Assembly (NCBI GenBank): GCA_031257955.1
Contig: JAIRNQ010000287.1
Span: 1 to 14,217 of the forward strand
DNA length: 14,217 bases
Source: Deltaproteobacteria bacterium
GTDB lineage: Bacteria > Desulfobacterota > Desulfarculia > Adiutricales > Adiutricaceae
Reading direction: 5' to 3'
Shown here: positions 5,819-12,708 of the stretch, piece after piece
Numbering within the stretch: the first letter of the stretch is position 1
Layout: each line of letters opens with the position of its first letter
Notes under the pieces: model-generated
Seen by the model: only the letters and a program-made list of their open reading frames with translations
Told to the model about the DNA's origin: nothing
Database searches by the model: none
Program-made: the position numbers and the translations under genes

Positions 5819-7156
5819 TCACTTGTTTGGGGGTTTGTTGGGGCGGCGGGATTTGAGGCGCTCGCGGCGGGCCCGGAGGAAATCGGCGATGGCTTTTTCG
5901 CGGCCCCTTTCGGTGGGGTGGTAGTATTCGGCGCCTTCCAGTTCCGGTGGGAGGTGGGTTTGGTCGACCTCGGCGTCTTTGAAGTCGTGGGCGTATTGGT
6001 AGCCGTGGCCGTAGCCAAGCTCCTTCATGAGCTTGGTCGGGGCGTTGCGGATGTGGAGGGGCACGCCCAAGGGGCCGTGTTTTTTGGCGTCGGAACGGGC
6101 GGCCGAGAAGGCCTTGTAGACGGAGTTGGACTTGGGGGCGCAAGCCAGGTGGACGGCCAAGTGGGCCAGGGCCAGATCGCCTTCGGGCGAACCCAGAAGG
6201 CGGTAGCTTTCCAGGGCCGAGATGCCCAGCATGAGGGCCAGTGGGTCGGCCAAGCCCACGTCCTCGGAGGCGAAGCGGATCATTCGGCGCAGGAGAAAGA
6301 GGGGATCCTCGCCGCCCTCAAGCATGCGGGCCAGCCAGTAGAGCGAGGCGTCGGGGTCGCTGTCCCGGAGGGATTTGTGGAGGGCCGAGATGAGGTTGTA
6401 GTGTTCCTCGCCGCCCTTGTCGTAGCGCCAGGCCTTTTTCTGGACCGATTCCTCGACCGTGGCCACGGTGATGGCTCGGTTCCCTTCGGCGTCGGGCCTG
6501 GCCAGGGCCGAGGCCAATTCCAGGGCGTTTAAAAGGGAGCGGGCGTCGCCGCCGGAGCTCACGATCAAGAGATCCAGGGCCTGGGGATCCAGCTTGGCTT
6601 CCAGAAGACCCAGTCCCCTTTCCCGGTCGGCCAGGGCCATGGCCGCCAGCTCCTCCAACTCGGCCCGGCTAAGGGGCTCCAAAACCAGCACCCTGGTCCT
6701 GGAGAGGAGGGCGGCGATGATCTCAAAGGAGGGGTTTTCGGTCGTGGCCCCGATCAAGGTTATCAGGCCGCTTTCCACGTGGGGCAGAAAGGCGTCCTGC
6801 TGGGCCTTGTTGAAACGGTGAATCTCGTCGACGAAGAGGACGGTGGGCCTATTTAGGGCGGCTTTGGCCTGGCGGGCTTTCTCCACCACCTCCCGCACGT
6901 CCTTTATGCCGGACAGGACGGCGGAAAACTCCACGTAGTCGGCCTTGGCCTTCTGGGTCAGTAGCCTGGCCAAGCTGGTCTTGCCCACCCCGGGCGGGCC
7001 CCAGAGGATAAGGGAGGCCACCTGGCCCCGCTCGTAGAGGAGCCGCAGGAGTTTGCCGGGGCCCAGAAGGTGCTTCTGGCCGACATATTCGTCCAGATTC
7101 CTGGGTCGGAGCCGCTGGGCCAAAGGCTGGAAGAGGTTTAGGTTGTCAGCGTCCAT
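5819..7156 (-). CDS. rarA: replication-associated recombination protein A (RarA/MgsA), AAA+ ATPase
   Basis: The product is 445 residues, the usual length of the family. RarA is a clamp-loader-like AAA+ ATPase acting at stalled replication forks. Visible motifs: Walker A GPPGVGKT (53-60), Walker B LFVDEIHR (107-114), sensor 1 GATTEN (136-141) and the arginine-finger segment LLSRTR (150-155). The typical N-terminus (PLAQRLRPRNLDEYVGQKHL) is present, and the C-terminal half (from about 245) carries the helical domain used for tetramer formation (HYNLISALHKSLRDSDPDAS, LARMLEGGEDPLFLLRRMIR, GYGHGYQYAHDF). The last 20 residues are basic. The start at 7156 has AAGGCG upstream. It is the last gene of the operon, 89 bases after coaE. 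Its 3' third has a decayed duplicate at 2001-2532. Confidence 0.95.
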   Translation of the reverse strand: MDADNLNLFQPLAQRLRPRNLDEYVGQKHLLGPGKLLRLLYERGQVASLILWGPPGVGKTSLARLLTQKAKADYVEFSAVLSGIKDVREVVEKARQAKAALNRPTVLFVDEIHRFNKAQQDAFLPHVESGLITLIGATTENPSFEIIAALLSRTRVLVLEPLSRAELEELAAMALADRERGLGLLEAKLDPQALDLLIVSSGGDARSLLNALELASALARPDAEGNRAITVATVEESVQKKAWRYDKGGEEHYNLISALHKSLRDSDPDASLYWLARMLEGGEDPLFLLRRMIRFASEDVGLADPLALMLGISALESYRLLGSPEGDLALAHLAVHLACAPKSNSVYKAFSAARSDAKKHGPLGVPLHIRNAPTKLMKELGYGHGYQYAHDFKDAEVDQTHLPPELEGAEYYHPTERGREKAIADFLRARRERLKSRRPNKPPNK

Positions 7157-7245
7157 GAAAGCGCCTTGTGATTGGCGGGCCGACTTGGGGGCGGCCTTAA
7201 AGCCCTGACTTGGAAAGGGCCATAAGGGCCGCTTTGCCGGCGGCC

Positions 7246-8151
7246 TTACCGGTCGCCGGCCGGGTCGTCCGGTGGGGCTTTGGGAACCAGGGAGTCCCAG
7301 AGTTTCTTGGCCTGGTAGATGGCTTCGGACAGGGAACCGTCGTTATTGACGACGGTCTTGGCCCGCCGAAGTTTTTCCAGGATGGGCATTTGGGAGGCGA
7401 TCATTTTTTTGGCCTGGGACTTACCGAGTTTGGGATCCCGAAACATCAGGCGCCGAAGCTGGACCTCGGGGCTGGCAAAGGCGAGAATCACCCGGTCGAA
7501 AAGCGAATCCAGCCGAGCCTCGAAAAGTAAGGGTATCTCGAGGACGGTGACCGGGGCCGGGGGCCCAACCTTGAGGCATTTTAACATAATCTTCCAGGTG
7601 GCCGGGTGAATAATATCCTCAAGGTATTTTTTGAGCGTTTGATCCTTAAAAACTCTTTTGCGCACGTAGGGACGATCGAGCTGGCCATCGGGCTGGAGGC
7701 ACTTGGGTCCGAAGATTTCGACTACCCGCTCAAGGCCGACGGTTCCTGGGGCCACGGCTTCCCGGGAGAAGCGGTCAAAGTCGAGGCGGTTGGCCCCGAA
7801 GACTTCGAAGAGGGTAGCCACGGTCGACTTGCCGCTAGCCAAGCCCCCGGTCAAGGCCACCGGGAGGGATCCGGGCCGAGCTTTAAGCAAACCTTCGGGG
7901 TCGGTAGCCCAGGAGGGCGGCCCGGGCTCCTCGGGCCTTCGTGAAGGCCTCGGGGGCGGGTCCGGCCCGTCCGGCGAGCCAAAGCGGCCGGCTTGGCGGA
8001 GAAGTTTGGCCAGTCTGTTTTGGCCGGCCTGGCCGGTCTGGTTTGGTTGGTCAGAAGAATCCGGCGAGCCGGATGGGCCCGGCTGGCCGGATGGATCTGG
8101 TTGGGGCGCGCCAAGTCCCGACGGGGCGGGGGGTTTATCCGACTCGTCCAT
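7246..8151 (-). CDS. coaE: dephospho-CoA kinase with a long Pro/Gly-rich N-terminal extension
   Basis: CoaE phosphorylates the 3'-hydroxyl of dephospho-CoA, the last step of coenzyme A synthesis. The core starts near residue 95: LPVALTGGLASGKST with the P-loop at 102-110, LDFDRFSREAVAPGTVGL (123-140) matching the usual acceptor-site block (commonly IDADxLAR), and VLEIPLLFE, where the family usually has VLDIPLLFE. The core is of normal length (about 200 residues). The first 94 residues are a Pro/Gly/Ser/Asp/Gln-rich extension (SGQPGPSGSPDSSDQPNQTG) not found in ordinary CoaE. The ATG at 8151 overlaps the upstream phosphatase gene by 17 bases, consistent with translational coupling. A later start, such as the TTG at residue 88, cannot be excluded, but its upstream spacing is poor. 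A GCCGGCG/CGCCGGC hairpin spans the stop codon (7236-7260). Confidence 0.88.
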   Translation of the reverse strand: MDESDKPPAPSGLGAPQPDPSGQPGPSGSPDSSDQPNQTGQAGQNRLAKLLRQAGRFGSPDGPDPPPRPSRRPEEPGPPSWATDPEGLLKARPGSLPVALTGGLASGKSTVATLFEVFGANRLDFDRFSREAVAPGTVGLERVVEIFGPKCLQPDGQLDRPYVRKRVFKDQTLKKYLEDIIHPATWKIMLKCLKVGPPAPVTVLEIPLLFEARLDSLFDRVILAFASPEVQLRRLMFRDPKLGKSQAKKMIASQMPILEKLRRAKTVVNNDGSLSEAIYQAKKLWDSLVPKAPPDDPAGDR

Positions 8152-8812
8152 GGAAGGCCTCCATGAAGGGAAATAAGTCTCTGGGGGAATCCAAGACGGT
8201 TTGGGCCCCGGTGGTCCAGAGCACTTCCGGTTCGCGGAAGCCCCAGCCGACGCCCACGGCGATAAAACCGCAGCTCTTGGCCGAGTTCATGTCTACCTCG
8301 CTGTCGCCCAGGTAAAAGAGATCGGCCGGCTTGGCGCCCAGAAAGGCCGCCAGCTCAAGGCCGGCTTGGGGTTCGGGTTTAATGGGCCGGTCGGGCGCGG
8401 CCCCCACGACCTTGTCGAAGGCCCCCGGAAAAAATCGTTCAATCAGGGCGGCGGAATTGTCCTCGTCTTTATTGGACCAGACCCCCAGACGGAAGCCTTC
8501 GGACTTGAGGCGGTCCACCAGCTCGGGGACGCCCTTATAGGGTTTGGTACGGCGGGTCAGGTTTTGGGCGTAGCGGGCCTTGAAATCCTCGCGGACCTTA
8601 GCGGCGAAGGCCGGCTCTTCCATGCCGCCCCTGGGGAGGGCCCTTTCGATAAGTTTGGTGATGCCGTTTCCGACCATGAGCTTAAAGGCCCCATCGTCAA
8701 AGGAACGCAAAACGCCGTTGTCCCGCAGGGCGCCCTCCAGGCTGTCCCGTAAATCTCCCAAGGTGTCCAGTAGCGTCCCGTCCAAATCAAAAATTACCGC
8801 CTTGGCGTCCAT
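8135..8812 (-). CDS. gph: HAD-family phosphatase, phosphoglycolate phosphatase-like
   Basis: The product is 225 residues from the ATG at 8812, which has AGGGG 7 bases upstream; the ATG at 8818 is too close to that site, and the frame further upstream to 8956 is leader with hairpins and a terminator. The product is a subclass I HAD hydrolase. Motif I is IFDLDGTLLDT (nucleophile D9, acid D11), motif II VWSNKD (S113), motif III PIKPEP (K145) and motif IV LGDSEVDM (D170, D174). Size, cap-domain position and the KPEP motif fit Gph/PGP, which removes phosphate from 2-phosphoglycolate, but related enzymes (pyrophosphatase PpaX, sugar-phosphate phosphatases) cannot be separated by sequence reading. 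It is the first gene of the operon with coaE and rarA. Confidence 0.85.
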   Translation of the reverse strand: MDAKAVIFDLDGTLLDTLGDLRDSLEGALRDNGVLRSFDDGAFKLMVGNGITKLIERALPRGGMEEPAFAAKVREDFKARYAQNLTRRTKPYKGVPELVDRLKSEGFRLGVWSNKDEDNSAALIERFFPGAFDKVVGAAPDRPIKPEPQAGLELAAFLGAKPADLFYLGDSEVDMNSAKSCGFIAVGVGWGFREPEVLWTTGAQTVLDSPRDLFPFMEAFHGRVG

Positions 8813-8831
8813 GCCCATACCCCTAAAAATC

Positions 8832-8891
8832 GGGCCCACTTCGGCCCAGAAGCGGGCCGTCTTCGGCCCGGAGACGGGCCGGGTTGGCCCG
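8832..8891 (-). promoter_or_regulatory. three consecutive GC hairpins in the leader of the phosphatase operon
   Basis: Stem A pairs 8832-8836 with 8843-8847 (GGGCC/GGCCC, 6-base loop). Stem B pairs 8853-8859 with 8864-8870 (CGGGCCG/CGGCCCG, 4-base loop). Stem C pairs 8875-8880 with 8886-8891 (CGGGCC/GGCCCG, 5-base loop). On the minus strand stem A is followed by GATTTTTAG, so it could end or attenuate transcription just before the start at 8812. The shared GGGCCGAAG wording suggests a small repeat family; another member is at 9705-9729. Confidence 0.55.
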
Positions 8892-8895
8892 CGGT

Positions 8896-8950
8896 GAAAA
8901 GAAAAAAATAGGGCCCGCGAAACCCCCTTGCCGGGAGTCCCAACGGGCCC
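8896..8950 (-). terminator. rho-independent terminator of the lipoprotein gene
   Basis: On the minus strand GGGCCCG (complement of 8944-8950) and CGGGCCC (complement of 8911-8917) form a perfect 7-bp GC stem, with an additional CCC/GGG pairing possible in the loop. The T-rich run TATTTTTTTCTTTTC (complement of 8896-8910) follows directly. It lies about 80 bases after the lipoprotein stop and separates that gene from the phosphatase operon. Confidence 0.7.
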
Positions 8951-9028
8951 TGCCATCGCGACACTACCAAAGCCGCCCGGTCGGGGGCCTAAAGCCCTAG
9001 GCCGGTCGCGGCTGTGCCTCCGGGCAAA

Positions 9029-9424
9029 TTACTCGGCGGCGGGAGCTTCGGCGGGCGCCTCGGCGGGAGTCTCAGCGGGAGTCTCGGCCGGAGCGTCAGC
9101 GGGAGCGTCGGCGGGTGCCTCAGCCGGAGCGTCGGCGGGGGCGTCGGCCGGAGCGTCAGCGGGGGCATCGGCGGGAGCGTCGGCCGGGGCGTCGGCGGGA
9201 GTCTCAGCCGGGGTCTCGGTGGTAGTGGCGGTAGGATCGGCGGGCTCGCTGACATCACCGGAAGCCGGTGGGGCCGGCGGTTCAGCCGGGGTAGCCGGTT
9301 CGGCGGCCGGGGCCGGAGCGGGGGCGGGCGCGGGGGCGGGCTCGTCGCTACCACAGGCCGCAAAAACGAAAAGTGCCATCGAAAGGACGGAAAGAAGGGT
9401 TAATAACTTAAAAATGGTTTTCAT
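9029..9424 (-). CDS. small lipoprotein with Ala-Pro-Ala-Asp/Glu repeat tail
   Basis: The product is 131 residues. The ATG at 9424 has GGGTGA upstream and opens a clean lipoprotein signal (MKTIFKLLTLLSVLSMALFV then FAAC); the longer frame to 9487 would bury this signal. Cys24 is the lipidation site, followed by Gly, so outer-membrane sorting is expected if an E. coli-like rule holds. The mature part is low complexity: an alternating Ala-Pro block (about 29-40), a short Ser/Thr-containing linker, then about a dozen APAD/APAE/TPAE tetrapeptides to the C-terminus. It is acidic, probably extended, and has no folded domain. It may be a periplasm-spanning or spacer lipoprotein; no enzymatic role is visible. 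Its function is unknown. Confidence 0.75.
   Translation of the reverse strand: MKTIFKLLTLLSVLSMALFVFAACGSDEPAPAPAPAPAPAAEPATPAEPPAPPASGDVSEPADPTATTTETPAETPADAPADAPADAPADAPADAPADAPAEAPADAPADAPAETPAETPAEAPAEAPAAE
9035..9215. repeat. 12-bp tandem repeat inside the lipoprotein gene
   Basis: Units of the form GCGTCGGCGGGA, with third-position variants, encode the APAD/APAE tetrapeptides. Because the unit is a multiple of three, copy-number changes would alter tail length without breaking the frame. Confidence 0.75.
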
Positions 9425-9704
9425 ACATATCACCCAATGAAACCTCCGACTCTTAGGTCGGGGATAAATTAGGTCCGAGTCTGTCATCTCGTGAGCCCGG
9501 ACCCCCGGTTAAACGTGAACCAAAAACGCGGTCACTTAGGAACCGTATGAATTTCCTCGCAGGGGAGTCCCCGCGGCAAAGCGGCGACGTGGGCGCCGGG
9601 GCGCCTTCCCCCTCGGCGTCATGGCCCCGACCGTAATACCGGGGGTGGCTGCCGATTGATTGTCCATAAAACAAAAACCGCGAAAACGTCGCGATAACGT
9701 CACC

Positions 9705-9729
9705 GGCCGGGCCGAAGGCCCGAACGGCC
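9705..9729. other. GC hairpin related to the 8832-8891 array
   Basis: CGGGCC (9708-9713), a GAA loop and GGCCCG (9717-9722) form a tight 6-bp stem, with GGC before and GCC after able to extend it across a bulge. It carries the same GGGCCGAAG wording as the minus-strand hairpins near 8850. No T-run follows on either strand. Confidence 0.45.
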
Positions 9730-9740
9730 TAAATGTTGGC

Positions 9741-9767
9741 GCCCGATCGCCCCATGGGGATCGGGGC
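9741..9767. other. imperfect inverted repeat with CCCCATGGGG centre
   Basis: GCCCGATC (9741-9748) pairs with GATCGGGGC (9759-9767) with one extra G, or CCCCATGGGG (9750-9759) can pair on itself. An A-run follows on the plus strand. On the minus strand the T-run precedes the stem, so it does not read as a normal terminator. Confidence 0.35.
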
Positions 9768-10122
9768 AAAAAATTCTTTTAATGAGGCCGGCCAATCGGG
9801 CGCCTTTAAGGCACCCGGCGGAAACTAAACTTTTTAACACTACCAAGGGCCGTTGTCAAAGGTTTTTTTCTTAAAAGTGGGCCTTATATGCCTACCGGAG
9901 TCTTTGGCCTTTCCACGGCGCGGCTTTGGTCGTGAAGAGATTATATCGGTTTTACGCCTGATTTACACAAACCACCCCGATTGGGCATCGGGGGTTTGGA
10001 CCAATCCGGTTAGCGCTTTACGCGTAACGAAGTCAATAATCACGGTTAACGATTATATAACGAAAGCCTAACTTTTATTTGATAAAATAACGACATACCA
10101 CCGTATAACTCATTAAAGAGCC

Positions 10123-10446
10123 ATGAAAATCACTAACAACTTCATTTTTACCCCATCTAATTTTACTTATATATTCTTTAGCTTGTACTTTTTATTAACC
10201 CACAAGATAGAAAAAAACCACTTGGCTTCGACTTTGGGCGATTATGGTTTCATTCTTTTGTCGGGAATATTTTTATACGCAATCGAGTCTTTTGTCAAGC
10301 GGATAACACACCTATCGTCAAGGCGGCGGACGGCCGAAGCCCAGGATTGTCGCTACTCGACCTTTGGGTCCATTATTGGCCCGGTATCTGGGTCCCGAAA
10401 AAACCCTCCCGTCTCCCTTCCCGCCGCTAAAGCGACCGTCCGGTGA
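10123..10446 (+). CDS. doubtful small membrane ORF
   Basis: The product would be 107 residues from the ATG at 10123, with AAAGAG very close upstream. Residues 13-27 (NFTYIFFSLYFLLTH) and 41-55 (YGFILLSGIFLYAI) could be two membrane helices joined by a short basic/acidic loop, and this AT-rich part looks protein-like. After about residue 65 (10315) the DNA turns GC-rich and the translation becomes Arg/Ser/Pro-rich, as if an AT-rich gene had been cut and read into unrelated DNA. No family was recognised. The tail overlaps the region that may hold the terminator of the gene on the opposite strand. Confidence 0.3.
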   Translation: MKITNNFIFTPSNFTYIFFSLYFLLTHKIEKNHLASTLGDYGFILLSGIFLYAIESFVKRITHLSSRRRTAEAQDCRYSTFGSIIGPVSGSRKNPPVSLPAAKATVR

Positions 10447-10458
10447 CGGGCGGAAGGG
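10398..10458 (-). terminator. possible terminator of the corrinoid-activator gene
   Basis: On the minus strand CCCTTCC (complement of 10452-10458) pairs with GGAAGGG (complement of 10415-10421), extended by GCC/GGC, and a smaller CCGTC/GACGG hairpin lies inside. A run of six T (complement of 10398-10403) follows, but only after 11 intervening bases, which is further than usual. It starts 14 bases after the stop codon region at 10472. Confidence 0.4.
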
Positions 10459-10471
10459 TTGGCCGGGGCGC

Positions 10472-12244
10472 TTAAAAGCCCAGCTCGGCCAGGAAGGTGT
10501 CCTGGAACTTGGGGTCGAAGCCCAGTTCGATGACCTCGACCTCGCCGGTCAGGCGATCGATTTCGGCTTGGGCGGTCGAGTCCAGAAGGAGGCGGGCGGC
10601 GCCGGCCAGCGAGGAGTTGCCGACGAAGGTAATGGGGCCTTGGTAGCCCTCGGGGATGAGCTTGAGGGTCAGTAGGTTCTCGGCCCGGAGGTGGAAGCCG
10701 AAGGCCCCGGCCACGATGACCTCGTCCAAATCTTCAATGGTCAGGGAGAGGCGGTCCAGGAGCATGCGCATGGCCGCGGCGATGGCCCCTTTGGCCAGCT
10801 GGACTTGACGGACGTCCTTCTGCGAAAAGAAAACCTTGTCGGTCAAGCGGTAGCGACCATCTTGGAGGAAGGCCCCGGCAGAACTTGGGCCTGATGGATT
10901 GGGCCCGGAAGGGTTAGCGACCGCGCCGGGGGCGGCCAACTTGCCGCTCTTGGCGATGAGGCCGCCCTTGATAAGCTCGGCGCAGACGTCGATTATGCCG
11001 CTGCCGCAAAGGCCGATGGCCGGGGCGTCGCCGATGGTGGTAAAAGATGGGCTAAAGTCGGGGTTCAACTTAAACGAGTCCACGGCCCCGGTCACGGCCC
11101 GAAGGCCGCAGGCGATGTTCATGCCCTCGAGGGCCGGGCCGGCGGCGCAGGAAGTGGCCACCATCCGGCCTTGGCGGGAGAGGACTATCTCGCCGTTGGT
11201 GCCTATGTCGATAAACATGACCGTGCCCGGGCGCTCGGCCAGCTTGATGGCCAGGATCCCGGAGGTTATGTCGCCGCCCACGTAAGAGGAGATGGAAGGG
11301 GCGGTCAGGACCTTGGCCCAGGGCGGGAGGCCCAGGCGACCGGACAGGGCGGAAAGATCCAGCGAACGGGTAAAGATGGGCCGATAGGGTGACTGGGCCA
11401 AGCTCTTGGGGTTAACTCCGGCCAGAAGGTGAAGCATGGTAGCGTTTCCGGAGATCATCACCCCGGAAATGCTTTTGGCCCGCTCCGTTCCGGCGGACGA
11501 GGCGATTAGATCGCCGATGCCCTCGATGGCCAAGTCCTGGAGTCGCGAGAGTTCGTTTTTGGAGTGGGCGGCCGCGGTGATGCGGCTGATGACATCGGCC
11601 CCAATGGCCGTCTGGGGGTTCAGGGAGGTCCCCATGGCCACGATTTCCCGATCGTTAAGATCGATCAGGGCCACGGCCAAGCCGGTCGTTCCCAGATCGA
11701 CGGCCGCCGCCAAGTTGGCCGGCGGGGGCTGGTCGGTCGGGAAGGCCGAGAGAATTTGCCCCCGATAGGAGAGAACGCTTCCCAGGTTACGGTCGGCCTC
11801 CAAATCGCCCAATATTTTTAGGATTTCGTCGGTCTCGCCGGTTAGATCCAGAAAAGACAAGGCCGATCGCTGATCCTGGCGATCGCGCTCGGGGACTTCG
11901 GTTACCCTGAAGGGCGGATCCAGGCTGTAGGGGGCGCTCCAACCCAGCCCCACCACCGAATTGAAGACGGCTTTGGGCTCCAGGGTCACGGTCACTTCCC
12001 CTTGGCCCTTGGCCAGGCAGGCCAAGCGAAGGCCCGGGCGGCCTTCCAGGGCCTTGGCCTCGCGCGCCGAGGGTGGGGTCAGATCCCCTTCGGCTTGGAT
12101 TAGGCATTTACCGCAGCGGCCCTGGCCGCCACAGGGGGCGTCCAGCCGCAACCCGGCCAAGCTTAGGGCCTCCATGAGGGTAGTTTGGTCTGGGGCGTTT
12201 ATCCGGACGTCCTCCCGTCCGGCTTGTTTGGCTATAAGGTTCAT
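10472..12244 (-). CDS. reductive activator of corrinoid-dependent proteins (ferredoxin + DUF4445 ATPase)
   Basis: The product is 590 residues. Proteins of this family (RACo, also acting on methyltransferase corrinoid subunits) use ATP to drive electron transfer that returns inactive Co(II) corrinoid to Co(I). An N-terminal [2Fe-2S] ferredoxin domain shows C38, C44, C47 and C76 in the C-x5-C-x2-C-x28-C pattern (CGGQGRCGKC and ACLA). After a linker, the ASKHA-type ATPase shows AVDLGTTGLAVAL (181-193), NPQTAIGADVISRI (209-222), GNATMLHLLAG (267-277), DIGTNGEIVL (346-355), CAAGPALEGM (366-375), GLCGSGIID (411-419) and SQKDVRQVQLAKGAI (474-488). A Pro/Ser/Gly-rich stretch near 438-458 looks like a lineage insertion. 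The ATG at 12244 is the only good start; the ribosome site is weak (GGA about 9 bases upstream). No corrinoid protein or methyltransferase gene lies in the window, so the partner is unknown. Confidence 0.88.
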   Translation of the reverse strand: MNLIAKQAGREDVRINAPDQTTLMEALSLAGLRLDAPCGGQGRCGKCLIQAEGDLTPPSAREAKALEGRPGLRLACLAKGQGEVTVTLEPKAVFNSVVGLGWSAPYSLDPPFRVTEVPERDRQDQRSALSFLDLTGETDEILKILGDLEADRNLGSVLSYRGQILSAFPTDQPPPANLAAAVDLGTTGLAVALIDLNDREIVAMGTSLNPQTAIGADVISRITAAAHSKNELSRLQDLAIEGIGDLIASSAGTERAKSISGVMISGNATMLHLLAGVNPKSLAQSPYRPIFTRSLDLSALSGRLGLPPWAKVLTAPSISSYVGGDITSGILAIKLAERPGTVMFIDIGTNGEIVLSRQGRMVATSCAAGPALEGMNIACGLRAVTGAVDSFKLNPDFSPSFTTIGDAPAIGLCGSGIIDVCAELIKGGLIAKSGKLAAPGAVANPSGPNPSGPSSAGAFLQDGRYRLTDKVFFSQKDVRQVQLAKGAIAAAMRMLLDRLSLTIEDLDEVIVAGAFGFHLRAENLLTLKLIPEGYQGPITFVGNSSLAGAARLLLDSTAQAEIDRLTGEVEVIELGFDPKFQDTFLAELGF

Positions 12245-12291
12245 GTGTGGTCCGGGTTTGTGACCGGCCTCTGGCCGGGGCGCGTGGCCGA

Positions 12292-12418
12292 TTGACGGGA
12301 TCCGGGAGATCCGGGGGATCCGGAAATCTTGGGGATCCTGTGGGATCTTTGGGATCCTGTGGGATCCTGGGGATCCTGTGGGATCTTGGGGATCCTGTGG
12401 GATCCTGTGGGATCCTGG
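12292..12418. repeat. degenerate short tandem repeat, unit GGGATCCTGT-like
   Basis: About eleven units of 10-11 bases (GGGATCCTGT, GGGATCTT, GGGGATCCTG variants) stand in a row, about 50 bases upstream of the corrinoid-activator start. The right half (12335-12418) is the most regular. GGATCC is itself a palindrome, so every unit is a small inverted repeat, spaced at about one helical turn. Frames through it are Gly/Ile/Pro-rich on either strand and not credible genes. Confidence 0.75.
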
Positions 12419-12613
12419 GCCGGCGGCCTTTGAAAAAAGGTTCGCGGGAGAACCGCCCCCATGGCCGGCGGGGCGCGCCGATCGTGGGGAACGAGGGACG
12501 GAAAATACGGGAGTTTTAATTTATGTTTGGGGAAACTTAATGAACGCTTATTATAGTTTTTCAAGCGCATAAAATCAATAAAAATTTAACGATAAATATG
12601 CGCGATGAAACTT

Positions 12614-12659
12614 AGTTTCCAAGGACACATAACCTTGGTGGTTCTTTGTCCTTTAAACT
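12614..12659. other. hairpin with an alternative fold in the AT-rich leader
   Basis: AGTTT and AAGGACA (12614-12627, interrupted by CC) pair with TGTCCTT and AAACT (12647-12659, interrupted by one T), a 12-bp stem with a small internal loop. CCAAGG (12619-12624) can instead pair with CCTTGG (12633-12638), and the two folds exclude each other. It lies upstream of the candidate plus-strand promoter at 12681, so it would not belong to that transcript; it could be in a longer transcript or act as a DNA site. Confidence 0.4.
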
Positions 12660-12680
12660 TGTTGGCCAAACTCTAAATAA

Positions 12681-12708
12681 TTGGTTTTGTTTCCCAAAAA
12701 AATATGAT
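12681..12708 (+). promoter_or_regulatory. candidate sigma70-type promoter
   Basis: TTGGTT (12681-12686), a 16-base spacer and TATGAT (12703-12708) lie in AT-rich DNA on the plus strand. The next plausible plus-strand gene starts at 12999, which would give a leader of about 285 bases. AT-rich sequence produces such matches easily, so support is modest. Confidence 0.35.

Larger units (their letters stand above)
9425..10122. other. long intergenic region with inverted repeats, no supported gene
   Basis: About 700 bases lie between the lipoprotein start and the small ORF at 10123. Two inverted repeats stand out, at 9705-9729 and 9741-9767. An open frame from a TTG at 9853 to 10071 has no family resemblance or ribosome site, and I do not call it. 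The lipoprotein promoter must lie near 9430-9520, but no convincing -35/-10 pair was seen. Confidence 0.5.

Noticed and set aside
5918..6532. 204-codon plus-strand ORF inside rarA
   Set aside because: Antisense shadow typical of GC-rich coding DNA; rarA on the minus strand is intact with all motifs.
8813..8956. Longer N-terminus for the phosphatase
   Set aside because: This part contains three hairpins and the upstream terminator stem; the HAD motif I begins seven residues after the chosen start.
8928..9440. Plus-strand Gly/Ala/Ser repeat ORF
   Set aside because: Reverse-strand reading of the lipoprotein's 12-bp repeats; the minus frame has the signal peptide and lipobox.
9853..10071. 72-codon plus-strand ORF from a TTG
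   Set aside because: No ribosome site, no recognisable domain, rare start codon.
12292..12418. CRISPR array
   Set aside because: Units are contiguous 10-11-mers with no unique spacers of 25-40 bases between repeats; no cas gene is present.
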